Below, in pieces: positions 26,842 to 37,090 of a stretch of DNA of 64,000 bases. The notes beneath the pieces are model-generated. The model had not been told where the DNA came from, searched no databases, and was given only the letters and a program-made list of their open reading frames with translations. The number at the start of each line of letters is the position of its first letter. Position 1 is the first letter of the stretch. The stretch lies in contig CABHNZ010000015.1 in NCBI GenBank assembly GCA_902167985.1, forward strand, positions 1-64,000. Reading direction: 5' to 3'. The translations under genes were made by a program, and so were the position numbers. The stretch comes from Shinella sp. UYSO24 (lineage in GTDB: Bacteria > Pseudomonadota > Alphaproteobacteria > Rhizobiales > Rhizobiaceae).

Positions 26842-27745
26842 GCCCGTTTCCCCCCGTTCCTGCCAATATACCGGTAGGTGGTGATGCCGATATTGTCGAA
26901 GAGGTTCTTCGCATCGCCCGAGACGCGCTCGGAATGGCCGATATAGAGATGGCCAGCTTCCGGCAGGAGAGATGCGAAGCGCGACCAGATCTTCATCTGG
27001 GTCGGCTCGTCGAAATAGATGACGACGTTGCGGCAGAAGATGACGTCGAAATTGCCCTTGAACGGCCACTGCGCCATCAGGTTCAATTCGTTGAAGGTGA
27101 TGAGACGCTTCACCTTGTCGTCGATCTGCACCTTGCGGCGGCCGGCGACATCCACATCCCTGAACCATTGCTTGCGCATGGCCGGGCTCATGGTTTCCAG
27201 CGAATTCTCATCGTAGATCCCGGCGCGGGCGGCGGCGAGGATCTTCGGATCGATATCGGTCGCGAGGATCTTGAAGTCGTAATCGGCCGCATTCGGCAAT
27301 TGCGACAGAACGGTCAGCGCGATCGAATAGGGCTCCTGCCCGTCAGAACAGGCTGCCGACCAGATGCGGACGCGGCCGCCGGCCTTTGCGCGGGCGATGA
27401 GACCCGGCAGGACTTCGTCCCGCAGATGCTCGAAATGGTGGTTCTCGCGGAAGAAACGCGTGAAGTTGGTGGTCAGATGCGACAGCATCTCGCGGCGCGG
27501 GCCGGCGCTTCGGGAGATGCCACGAGGGCGCAATATTCGCGGAAGCCCTTCAGGCCGAGAACACGGATGTGCTTCGACAGACGGGAATAGACGAGCGAGG
27601 CCTTGCTATCGTTCAGATAAATGCCGGCATCGGCGTAGATCATGGCCGCGATTTCCGAGAGATCGCGACGCGTCAGCGGATATTCTCCACTGGCGAGCAC
27701 CTCGTCCGGAGACAAACGCGTATCGAATGCGCCCATCGGCTTCAT
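26838..27745 (-). CDS. cheR: Chemoreceptor methyltransferase CheR (frameshift near 27507)
   Basis: CheR methylates receptor glutamates using S-adenosylmethionine. From ATG 27745 (ATGA overlap with the cheW stop) the N-terminal helical domain reads IAAMIYADAGIYLNDSKASL and VYSRLSKHIRVLGLKGFREY. The frame breaks near 27507. One restored G joins to REMLSHLTTNFTRFFRENHH, then the SAM-binding RIWSAACSDGQEPYSIALTV, ILATDIDPKILAAARAGIY and FDVIFCRNVVIYFDEPTQ. Reconstructed length is about 303 residues, standard for CheR. Confidence 0.95.
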
Positions 27746-28214
27746 GCAGCTTCGCTTTCCTTCTCGGGGAAGAGAGCATCGAGCTCGATCATGCAGATCA
27801 TCCGCTTGTCGATCGCGAGAATTCCCCGTGCATATTGCTTCTCCAGGTCGGAAGAGACTTCCGGCACAGGCTGGATATTCTCATCGGTAATCGTAAGGAT
27901 ATCGGAAACGGCTTCTACCAAAGTCCGACTATCTTCGTCTTTACCTGGGCAACGATGATGACGTGCCGTGCCGTCGGCTCGGCTTCCTTCATGCCCAGCC
28001 GTGCCGACATGTCGACGATCGGCAAAACGGCACCGCGGAGATTGATGACGCCCATGACATAGGCCGGCGCGTGCGGCATCGGCGTCGCCTGTGTCCATCC
28101 GCGAATTTCGCGGACGGACATGATGTTGACGCTGAATTCCTGATCGCCGATCCGGAAGGCAATCAGCTCCCGGCTCCCATGCGCAAGATTTTTCACGGCG
28201 TAGGACATGCTCAT
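27742..28214 (-). CDS. cheW: Chemotaxis coupling protein CheW (frameshift near 27923)
   Basis: CheW couples receptors to CheA. From ATG 28214 (the cheA stop and this start overlap as TGATG) the product has RELIAFRIGDQEFSVNIMSV, REIRGWTQATPMPHAPAYVM and the hallmark GVINLRGAVLPIVDMSARLG. The frame is lost near 27923 because one T is missing from a T-run. The alternative frame supplies LVEAVSDILTITDENIQPVP and the end of the SH3-like fold. Reconstructed length is about 157 residues. An internal ATG at 28208 is also possible. Confidence 0.95.
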
Positions 28215-30467
28215 CAACCCGTTGCTGCGAGAGACATTTCAGGACGCAGCGACTGGCCGCGCGAGGCCGCAACGACAGCATCGACGTCGAGGATGAGCGC
28301 GACGCGGCCGTCACCGAGGATGGTTGCCGCAGCAATGCCCGGAACGTGGGTGTAGTTGGCTTCCAGCGACTTGATGACGACCTGACGCTGCCCCTGGATG
28401 GCATCGACCATCAGGCGCGCTGACCGCCGCCTTCCGATTCGACCAGAAGTGCCACGCCTTCCACCGGGTTTGCCTGGGTGGCGCGGAAGTTGAGGATCCG
28501 GCCGACATCGACGAGCGGGCAGAAGGAGTTGCGGATCGAGATCAACCGCTGGCTGGCGCCGAAGGAGTGGATCGCGGAGGCTTCCGGCTGCAGGGTCTCG
28601 ACGATGGCCGTCAACGGCACGACGAGGGTCTGGCCGGCAACCGTCACCACCATGCCGTCGAGGACGGCGAGCGTCAGCGGCAGGCTCATGGTGAAGATCG
28701 AGCCCTGGCCTGGTCGCGAGGAGATCGAGATACGGCCACCGAGCGCCTGGATCGAGCGCTTGACGACGTCCATGCCGACGCCTCGGCCGGAAATGTCGGA
28801 GATCTGGTCGGCGGTCGAGAAGCCCGGCGCGAAGATCAGGTTGTCGATCTCTTCATCCGAGAGGTTGGCATCCGGGCTGATCAGATCGTTGTCGATCGCC
28901 TTCTGCTTGACGCGCTCGCGGTTGATACCGCCGCCATCGTCCTGCAGTTCGATCAGGATGCGGCCGGAGCGATGCTTGGCCGACAGCTTGATCGTGCCTT
29001 CCGGATCCTTGCCGGCAGCCTCGCGCTTTTCGGGGCTTTCGATGCCGTGGTCGACGGCATTGCGGATCATGTGGGTGAGCGGCTCGGCGATCTTGTCGAT
29101 GACCGTCTTGTCGACTTCGGTGTTCTCGCCCTCGGTGATGAGGCGGATCTGCTTGCCGACCATGTCGGCGACTTCGCGGACGATACGCGACATACGCTGG
29201 AAGACCGGCTTTACCGGCTGCGCGCGGATCGCCATGACCGAATCCTGGATCTCGCGGGTGAGCTGCTGCAGCTCTTCGAGACCCATGTTGATCGAGGAGA
29301 CGCCGTTATTGTCGTTCTCGATGACGTCTGCGAGAGCATCGCCTGATTGATGACAAGCTCGCCGACGAGGTTGATCAGGCGGTCGACGCGATCGAGATCG
29401 ACGCGGATGGTCTGGCCTGCGGCAGCATTGGCGGCAGCAGCCGGTGCGGCGGCCTGCGCCTGCGGGGCGGCAGCGGCCGGCTCCTTCTTTTCGGCGCGGG
29501 CGGCAATAGTGGCCGTCACTGCCGTTGCAACTTCGGCAGCGGCGACGGCAGCCGACGCATCATCGACTTCCACGGCAGCCACAGGCGCTGCATCGTCGGC
29601 GTCGTCAAAGGCCGACAGATCGAAGGGAACCGGGATCATCGGCAGTTCGTCGTCCTCGCTGCCTTCCTCGGCAAGCTTGACGTCGAGATCGCAATCCCAT
29701 TCGGCAAATTCGAATACGGCGCGGATATCGGCTTCGCTCTTGTCCGTCTTCAGCGCGATCTTCCAGGAGAAGTACGCAGCTTCCGGATCCATGGCGTCGA
29801 GCGTCGGGACACCATCGGCATCGCAGGCAATGCTCATCTCGCCAAGGCGCGAGAGGTCGCGCAGGAGAAGTGCTGCCTCGTTACCCTTGGCATAGAGTTC
29901 GCGGCGCGGCTTGAACGTGATCTCGAAGGTCGACTGCTCGACAACTTCCTCGTCGTCACCGCCGAAATCGTCGAAGGTGAAGGGGATCGGCTGGAAGCCG
30001 CTATCATCCGTCGGCTTCGGGGCCTCGACCTTGGGGGCGGCTGCCTTGGGCGCAGGCTTTGCCGCCTCGCCGCCGGACGGGATCTCGCCATTGGCCAGCG
30101 CTTCGAGCTCCTTGACGAGCGTGCGCGTGCGGCTTTCCTCGACGCTGCCGCCATCGCGGGAGGCGCTGACGAGGTCGGCCAGAACGTCGGCCGATTTCAG
30201 CATGACCTTCAGAACGTCTTGCGTCGGCTCCAGCTTGTTGGAGCGCACACAGTCCAGCGTCGTTTCGAATACGTGCGCAAACGAGACGAGATCGTCCAGA
30301 CCGAATGCACCGGCACCGCCCTTGATGGAATGAACAGCACGGAAAACGGCATTCACCGTCTCGGGGTCACGGTCGCCGTCATTCAGCTTGAGAAGACCCG
30401 ATTCCAGTTCCGCGAGCTGCTCCTCGCATTCCTGGAAGAAGATCTCTTTAATTTCGTTCATATCCAT
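28214..30467 (-). CDS. cheA: Chemotaxis histidine kinase CheA (two frameshifts, near 29324 and 28417)
   Basis: CheA is the central chemotaxis kinase. The P1 domain carries the phospho-His in RAVHSIKGGAGAFGLDD near residue 46. A P2-like region and long Ala/Pro linker follow, then the P3 start RVDLDRVDRLINLVGELVIN, the P4 kinase (LTHMIRNAVDHGIESPEKR, SGRGVGMDVVKRSIQAL) and the CheW-like P5. One missing base near 29324 and one near 28417 split the gene; restoring them joins NQAMLSQ to DVIENDNNGVSS and GGGQRA to LMVDAIQGQRQVV. Reconstructed length is about 751 residues, normal for rhizobial CheA. Confidence 0.95.
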
Positions 30468-30483
30468 GGGACGGTTTCCTAAA

Positions 30484-30849
30484 TCAGGCGGTTACACGCT
30501 CGATCGCAGCGATGAGTTTGGCAGGGTCGAAAGGCTTGACGATCCAGCCCGTCGCGCCCGCCTGACGGGCCCGGTTCTTCTTTTCCGCGTCGCTTTCCGT
30601 GGTCAGGACGAGGATCGGAATGGCGCGGTACTTTTCGTTGCGACGCACGCCTTCGATGAAACCGAAGCCATCAAGGCGCGGCATGTTGATGTCGGTGACG
30701 ATGACGTCCGGATCACAGCCTTCGAGGACTTCCAGACCCTCGATGCCGTCCTCGGCCTGAATGGTCTCGAAACCGGCATTGTTGAGCGTGACGAGCAGCA
30801 TGTTGCGGATCGTCCGCGAGTCATCCACGGTCAGAACCTTCTTCTTCAT
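30484..30849 (-). CDS. cheY1: Chemotaxis response regulator CheY1
   Basis: A 121-residue single-domain receiver. VLTVDDSRTIRNMLLVTL carries the acidic pocket, DVIVTDINMPRLDGFGFIEG the phospho-acceptor Asp, LVLTTESDAEKKNRARQAG the switch Thr and WIVKPFDPAKL the conserved Lys. In S. meliloti the CheY next to cheS and cheA is the phosphate-sink regulator CheY1; position and sequence match. The frame is intact. Confidence 0.95.
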   Translation of the reverse strand: MKKKVLTVDDSRTIRNMLLVTLNNAGFETIQAEDGIEGLEVLEGCDPDVIVTDINMPRLDGFGFIEGVRRNEKYRAIPILVLTTESDAEKKNRARQAGATGWIVKPFDPAKLIAAIERVTA

Positions 30850-30852
30850 CGG

Positions 30853-31146
30853 TTAGATCTCCTTCGGAATCAAAATTTCGTCGTTCAAGCCGATGAGCTG
30901 CATCGCCTTCAGATAGGCGTCGGACGCCTTTTCGACGGCGAAGGCCTTGTTGTCGGCTTTCCATGTCTTTGCACCGGCCACCAGAACCTGGGCGCATTGC
31001 GCGCCGACACGCTCGACAGCCGTCGCATCGATGACGATGTCGCTGCCGCGCAGCGCCATCAGTTCACCGTGCAGGACGGAAGCGTGGTTGAGGTCCAGAA
31101 CGGAGGCCAGCTGAAACTCTTTTCGTGCGGCTTTCTTGGCAGCCAT
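30853..31146 (-). CDS. cheS: CheS, STAS-domain chemotaxis protein
   Basis: A 97-residue protein with a STAS fold: LDLNHASVLHGELMALRGS, DIVIDATAVERVGAQCAQVL and the C-terminal helix. In S. meliloti the second gene of the che operon, cheS, binds the CheA P2 domain and speeds loss of phosphate from CheY1. Position and size match. Its ATG overlaps the stop of the receptor gene (31146). The frame is intact. Confidence 0.9.
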   Translation of the reverse strand: MAAKKAARKEFQLASVLDLNHASVLHGELMALRGSDIVIDATAVERVGAQCAQVLVAGAKTWKADNKAFAVEKASDAYLKAMQLIGLNDEILIPKEI

Positions 31147-32821
31147 CAGCGTAATCCTTGTCGCTTGAAGTTCGTCGTGTTGTCGGCCGGGCGCGGCAGG
31201 GCAAAGGCATCGCCGGTCTGGGCAGACTGGTCGGCAAGATGGCGATAGCCCACGGTCCTGGCCGTGCCGGGCTGATGGCCGCTGCGCCTTGCGATGGTGA
31301 ATTCGCGCACGGTGCGGCCGAGTTCGAGAATGACGGTATGCAGCTCGTCAGCGCCCTGGCTGGCGTTCTCTGCCATGCGGGCGGCCGCGGAGATATCGCT
31401 CCCAAGGGTGTCGACCTCGCCGGAAAGCTGGCCAAGGCTTTTCGCCTGCTCGCCGGCATCCCCGGCAATCGCGCCGATCTGATCATTGATGACGGCGACC
31501 TGCCGGACAATGCCGTCGATCGCATCCTGCGTGCGGTGAACCATCTGCACACCGGTATCGACCTGCACCTTCGTGCCGTTCACCAGCGTCTTGATTTCCT
31601 TGGCCGCTTCGGCCGAGCGCTGGGCGAGGCCGCGGACTTCCTGGGCAACGACGGCAAAACCACGACCGGCATCCCCTGCCCTTGCCGCCTCGATACCGGC
31701 GTTGAGCGCCAGAAGATTGGTCTGGAAGGCGATCTCGTCGATGACGCCGATGATCTCGCCGATCCGCTCAGCAGAGGTCTCGATGTCGCTCATGGCGCTG
31801 ATGGCGCGGCCGACGATCTCGCCGCTTTCGACTGCCGAGCGACGCGCGGCTCCGACAGCCTTTTCGGCCTCTCGCGTTGCAGAGGCGCCCGCCTCTACAC
31901 GGCTGGTCACATCCTTCAGCGAGCGCAGGACATCGTCGATGCGGGCCGCATGATCGTCCGCGGCGCGGGCGAAGTGACGGGTGGTCTCGGAGAGGATTGC
32001 GGAGAGGCTCTCGGCCTGCTCGCCGTTTTCCTCGATGCCAGCGATGCGGGTTGCGAGGCCTGCCAGGGCGCCGTCGAGCATGGATGCCAGATCGCGATAG
32101 GCTTCCGGCGCATCTTCGCCGATAGACGCCGTCAGATCCTGACGGGCAAGAGCCTCGATGACGGAGGAGAAGGTTGCCAGCGCTTCGGCGTGGTCGCCGC
32201 CACGTTGGTCGGCGAGAGCCCGCTGGTGCTTCTGGCGCAGCTCGTTAAAGCGCAGTGAGACGGCGATTTCCAGATCGACCATGACCAGACGCACGAGGCC
32301 GGACACGAGATCGTGGCGCTCCTGCTCGCGGCGACGGGAACCCGGCATCAGCGAGCGCGGACCGGCTTCGCCAAGGCGCCGGCGACGAGATGTTCGAGCA
32401 TGACGCCGTGGCCCGCAACATGCCAGCGCGGGTCGAGGCCCATGCGGCTTTCGCTGTCGGAGAGAACCTTGACGCGTTCAGCATAGAGCGCGTCGAAACG
32501 GGCGTCGGTCAGCACGCTCCAGTGCGAGGCCTGCAGATCATGCAGACGGTCGATCTGGTTTTCGCTTTCGAAATGGCGGCTGGCTTCGGGAGAGGACTGG
32601 AGGCGGTGGAAGAGGTCGCGCAGACCGGTCTTCACATGGGCTTCGAGATCGGCGCGGTTGCGGCGCAACAGATCGCGCAGGTCCGCGTCGAGGCCGGCGA
32701 ATGCCAGTCTCTCACCCAGGCTACCTGCCTGGCCGCGTCGCGCCTGATCCGTCGGCGTATCCTGCACCAAAAACCGTCCCCACGTTATTCGGTTCCAATC
32801 CATCGGGATTGGTTCGCTCAT
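31146..32821 (-). CDS. icpA: Soluble globin-type chemoreceptor IcpA (frameshift near 32350)
   Basis: A cytoplasmic methyl-accepting chemotaxis protein heading the che operon. From ATG 32821 residues about 40-160 form a globin-coupled-sensor domain (ASHWSVLTDARFDALYAERV, SRMGLDPRWHVAG). No membrane helix is present. A helical linker leads to the signalling domain, whose tip reads EIAFQTNLLALNAGIEAARA and AGRGFAVVAQEVRGLAQRS. The frame shifts near 32350; one missing base joins the halves into about 558 residues. Where heme-binding sensors have the proximal His (H-x-RIGL type) this protein has Glu124 (ESRMGLD), so heme binding is doubtful. Residue numbers are from the first Met. Confidence 0.9.
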
Positions 32822-33034
32822 GGCTCGGCCGTCAGTCTCCGGGAAATCATACGGGGCACGGGTGCCGCCACGCGAAATCGTTCGCATACAGGCAGGGCTG
32901 TCACCGAAGGCATATCTGGGACTGCTGACGAGCGGAATACCGGATTTGACCGGTACGGCTTTTCGGCTTCATGCCAGTTGAGCAGACCGCAGTCGTCCCA
33001 GTTCACCGTGCTACCCAATATGTATGGTTAATTC

Positions 33035-33051
33035 CTTGCCCGAAAGTTAAT
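33035..33051 (-). promoter_or_regulatory. Putative motility-regulon motif upstream of the che operon
   Basis: In gene orientation the site reads ATTAACTTTCGGGCAAG, matching the CTTTCRNGCAAG half of the motif. It lies about 214 bases before the icpA start, next to AT-rich sequence that could be the core promoter. Confidence 0.35.
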
Positions 33052-33097
33052 GCAATTGCGAGAGACGCTGATTTGCAGGGGTTCAGCGCCTGGAAAC

Positions 33098-33124
33098 GGG
33101 CGTCGACGACCCGTCGAACGCCCC
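33098..33124 (-). terminator. Possible terminator of the TPR gene
   Basis: Inverted repeat GGGCG-TCGACG / CGTCGAACGCCC with one bulge, 41 bases past the TPR gene stop. The following minus-strand sequence has only a weak T-run, so function is uncertain. Confidence 0.4.
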
Positions 33125-33164
33125 CGATCCGAGGCGTTCACCGATGGCGCCATCCTGATGTGCT

Positions 33165-35550
33165 TCAAAATGGCACAGCGCTGGCACGCTTAATGCATGC
33201 CGTCATCGAGCATGTTGCAAGGCCGGCCTGGCCGGCGCTGTTGCCGGTATCCGCCAGTGCCTGAAAGACGCGCTGGGCATCCGCACGGCGGCCAAGGTTG
33301 AGATATGCGTAGCCGCGCAGGGACATAAGGTCAGTCTGCTCGGGGACGATGCGGGCGCGCTGGTCGAGGGCGAGCAGGGCTTCGCGATAGCGGCCGAGCT
33401 TGAAGGACTTGACGGCACGGTCCGACAGGATCGAGCTTTGGAGTTCGACGGCGCGGGCATTGGTCTGCGAGGCATCGGCAGCTGCGACGGAGGCCTGATC
33501 CGTCAGGCCGACACGCAGATAGGCAAGGCTGCGACCGTAGGCCGCATCGGAGCGCGTGGTGGAGGAACTGCTGGAAGAGGCGACCTCGAAGGCCTGTACG
33601 GCTTCCAGCGGCCGGTTGAGATCCATCAGGCACCAGCCGCGAGACAGCGCCTGTTCAGGACGCAGCGAGCGGACATCCGACATCATCCAGCATTCGCCGG
33701 GACGAGCGGCACCGCCGCCATTGCCGGAGACAGGGGTTGCCGCAGCAACGCGACGTACGCTCGGCGGTGCGGGCGCCGGCATGACGGGGGCACGCCCTTC
33801 CATCGGCTGGCGGGGCAGTGCTGCTTCGGTGCGCTGCTGCACCGGATATTGTTCGCGGCTGGCCAGCGGTTCGGCGGAAGCGGGCATGATGCGCGCGGGC
33901 TGTTCGCGCGCGGCATCCTGCGTGACCGGACGGCCGACCTCGGCGATGCGCTGTGAGTGCCCGGCCCATTGCCGCTGGATGGCTGCAAGCCCTGCCCTGT
34001 CGTCGAGGTCGAAGCGCGAGAGAGCGAGGCCATAGGCCGAGGCTCATCATCCGGCTTCCAGTTGAGGGCTGTCGAGAACCAGTCGGCCGCCGTTGCCGGC
34101 TGGCGCATGGTGCGGGCATACCAGCCGAATTGCTGCGCGGCAGCGGCATCACGACCGGTGATCACTGCCGGCGCCATGCGGCTCAGCACGTCGCTCTGCA
34201 GGACGGGAACCGGATTGAGCGCCAGAAGATTGGCAACCGCCGCCAGATAGGCCGCACGGGTGTCATCGGACGTATCGCGATAGGGATAGAGAATGTTTTC
34301 GGCTTCGACGGGCGAATTCTGGCGTACAAGGGTCAGCGCCAGTCCTTCGGCGGAAGAGGCATTCGGCTCCTTCGTATAGGCCATTCGCAGCCAGCGTTCG
34401 GCAGCGCCCAGATTGTCCCGGCGATAATAGTACCAACCGAGAAGAAGGGCATCGGAGGCCATGCCATCGCTCGCCGAAGCCAGATGTTCGAGCCTCTGCA
34501 GATAGGCGGGGGCGACGACGAGCTTCGCATCGGAATTGCCCTCACCGACGAGGCGGCGGGCGATGCCGTCGCGGATCACCTCGAATTCGGGCTGGCCGCC
34601 AGGCGGCGTGCGCTCCTTGGCCATCAACTGTTCCAGCATATCGGCCGGCAGAAGTTCGCTGGCCTTCTGGACCGTGGCGATGCGCTCGTCGGTATTGCTG
34701 CAGTTCGTCAGGATGTAGAGATAGGCATCGCGGGCGCGGCTGTCCCGATCCGTATGGGCAAAGGCGTCGGCGACGCGCCACAGGGCATCGACTTCGCTGC
34801 AGGTCAGAAGCGTCGGGTTTTCGGCGGCGATGCGGATGACGGTCTGATAATCCTTGGCATCCGAGGCTGCCGTCAGGCCGGAACGGGCCTCGGCCAGTTT
34901 CAGGCGCTCCAGCAGATCTTCCGGCGGCTGCCAGCCGGGCTCGGATTGCTGGCGCTGGGCAATCGCGTCGCGGACATCCGCATAGCGCGACTGCGCATAG
35001 AGCTGCCACATGCGATCGAGCTGCGGATCGCCATTGGTCTGGATCGACAGCGGATCCGCCGGTGGCGTCCAGTTCGGATAAAGGGCTCTCAGGCGCGAGA
35101 TTTCGGCCTGAAGCGTGCCGTATCGCCTCTGGCGGCAAAATAGCGGAGCGCGCTTTCGTCGACGGCAGGCTGCTGCGCAGAAGGAGCAGCCGGCTTCGTG
35201 CCGCCCTGCAGCTGGCTGACGGCGGGGCCGGTTGCCTGCGCTGTCTCGCCATTGGGTGCCGATCCGGCCAGCTGCCCACCCGCCTGCCCACTTGCCTGCC
35301 CGCTTGCCTGCGCAACCACGAGCGGCGAACGAGCCGTTCTGGCATCGACACTGCCCGGCGGCATGACAAGCTGGGCCGAAAGACGCTCGGTCTTGGCCAT
35401 GGAGGCATTCAACCCGCCGGCGGACTGCGCGGCATCGGCATCGACCGAGCCGGTCATCATCGAAAGGTCGACCGATGGCTCGCGGGCAAGCGTATAGTAG
35501 CCCGCAATTGCAAGCCCCGTCGCCGTCACTGCTATCAGCGAAAACCTCAT
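33165..35550 (-). CDS. Secreted TPR protein of the cellulose locus, BcsK/BcsC-like (frameshifts near 35120 and 34047)
   Basis: Reconstructed as about 795 residues starting MRFSLIAVTATGLAIAGYYT (signal anchor). A low-complexity region with GQAS repeats follows, then helical TPR/Sel1-type repeats (WQLYAQSRYADVRDAIAQR, DALLLGWYYYRRDNLGAAER, RSDAAYGRSLAYLRVGLTD). One missing base near 35120 and one near 34047 split it into three frames. It is divergent from bcsN-bcsA-bcsB. In some alphaproteobacterial cellulose loci a TPR protein (BcsK) stands where BcsC would be; I infer a similar scaffold or export role, but no outer-membrane barrel domain is visible. Gene symbol withheld. Confidence 0.75.
35270..35312. 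repeat. 12-base tandem repeats in the TPR gene
   Basis: About three to four diverged units of CTGCCCACTTGC / CTGCCCGCTTGC encode the repeated GQAS-type peptide near residues 80-95 of the TPR protein. The unit keeps the reading frame. Confidence 0.7.
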
Positions 35551-35819
35551 GTGGACTCCGGTATCACACATTTCTCAGCCGGCGGATGTGCCTTCAATCA
35601 GCAGATGTGCCCGAGAATGCGCGTCGCCATGGACGTTATTTTCGATTTTGGCCAAGAATGAACGGATATGGTTAACGAACAATTTAGATTTCAGTCACCA
35701 AATGGTAACTATCAGTCAGCGACTGCTTCGCGCACCGGCCCGATTAAGGGTAAAGGGAAGAGCAGGCGTTGAGGCGGCGAAAAGCAGACGAATGCGATCT
35801 GCAAGCAGGCGAGTGCTCG

Positions 35820-37053
35820 ATGGCAGACCGGCATTTCAACAGTTCCCTCATGGCACGGCCACGGCGCGGCGGGATAGTTCCGTTAACCTTCGCCCTTTTG
35901 CCCCTTGCCCTTGCAGGTTGCGCAGGCCAACCGGTGGCGATCGGCCAGACGGTCCGCACAGTGACGGCCGATCAGGCCATGGTCATGCCGCCGCCATCCG
36001 GACCCTCGATCGTCAGCGTCATCGAGCGCCGGTATGACAATGCCGTCGAACAGGAAATCCATCTGGCGACCTCGGCACAGACGCCGGGGCAGAACATGAT
36101 CAAGGCGCAATTCTTCGGAACGGCAAGCCCGTTCCAGATGAGTTCGAACGGACTTTCGTCGACGCCGCTGACCGAGGCCGGGATCAACCGGGAAATCCGG
36201 GCCGCCCTGCCGACGGTGCGTATGGCGCGCTCGCAATTCTATGTGCAGAACAATTACGGCCCCTTCGGCTATGCCTTCGGCCGCGGGCCGGGCACAGATC
36301 TTTGCATGTTCGCGTGGCAGCAGATCCGCTCGCCGGCGGGCACGATCTCGCCGCTTGCGACTGGGGATCGATCCAGCTTCGGGTGCGGTACTGCGAGGCA
36401 GGTGCCACCGAACAGCGTTTGCTGGGGCTGATGTATAATTTCACCATCACCGAAGCCGTCGACGCGGCCGGCTGGAACCCCTATGGCGAACCAAATCCGG
36501 TTTCGCCGACGCTCGGTGCCGCCGGCGCGCCGATCTATCCACGCGCCCAGGCCAACGAACCGGTCGCCATCCCGCCGCCGCAGGTCATGACCCGCCAGCC
36601 GCGCCCGGCAAGCATCCGCTACCGGGCTCCGGTCCGCGCGCGGCGCCTGTCTCTCAGCCGGCCCCGCCGCCGCTTCTGCAGCCGACACCGGATATGCCCC
36701 GCGTCCCCTCGCCGACGTCGAGCCAGGGCAGCAGCCGATCCGGCAGCATGTCCGGCACGAGCTACGGGCAGCAACCTGCCTCTGTGCCCCGCGTGCAGAA
36801 CGGCCAGTTCTACCCGCCTGCGCCGGCGGCAGTTCCGGCAGCCGGCCATCCGGCTACGGGCAATTCGGCGGCTGGCAATTCCACCAGCGTGACAAGGCCG
36901 GCCTCGCCCAGCGGCCAGACCTACGCCACACCATCCAACGTGACGCTGCCGCAGGTCCCCTCGCCGATGGCAGGCGCCACCGTTTCGCGCGCCAGCACCT
37001 CCTCAAAGGCCTGCACGAGCAGGTCATCGGGAGGATCCGGTTATGATTGCTGA
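35820..37053 (+). CDS. bcsN: Cellulose biosynthesis lipoprotein BcsN (frameshifts near 36358 and 36597)
   Basis: A lipoprotein found in alphaproteobacterial bcs operons. The start is ATG 35820 or, better for a signal peptide, ATG 35850 (MARPRRGGIVPLTFALLPLA). The lipobox is LAGC. The conserved domain includes SVIERRYDNAVEQEIHLATS, NREIRAALPTVRMARSQFYV and NNYGPFGYAFGRGPGTDLCM. The frame breaks near 36358 (restored: PLADWGSIQLRVRYCEAG) and near 36597 (restored: RQPAPGKHPLPGSGP). The C-terminal third is a Pro/Ser/Gly-rich tail ending at 37053. It directly precedes bcsA. Reconstructed length is about 410 residues. Confidence 0.88.
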
Positions 37054-37090
37054 CATTCAACTCCTCTTCAGCACCAGGGAATAGCAGGCC

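Larger units (their letters stand above)
32822..33164. other. Intergenic region upstream of the che operon
   Basis: About 343 non-coding bases between the che operon start and the end of the TPR gene. It contains the che promoter region (AT-rich TTAACCATACATATTG on the minus strand near 33013-33030), a motility-motif copy at 33035-33051 and a hairpin at 33098-33124. Confidence 0.6.

Noticed and set aside
32340..32360. Reading icpA as two overlapping genes joined by TGATG (globin domain gene plus receptor gene)
   Set aside because: The overlap looks like translational coupling, but the second frame extends upstream through the junction, and the same one-base-loss pattern is seen throughout this operon; one gene is simpler.
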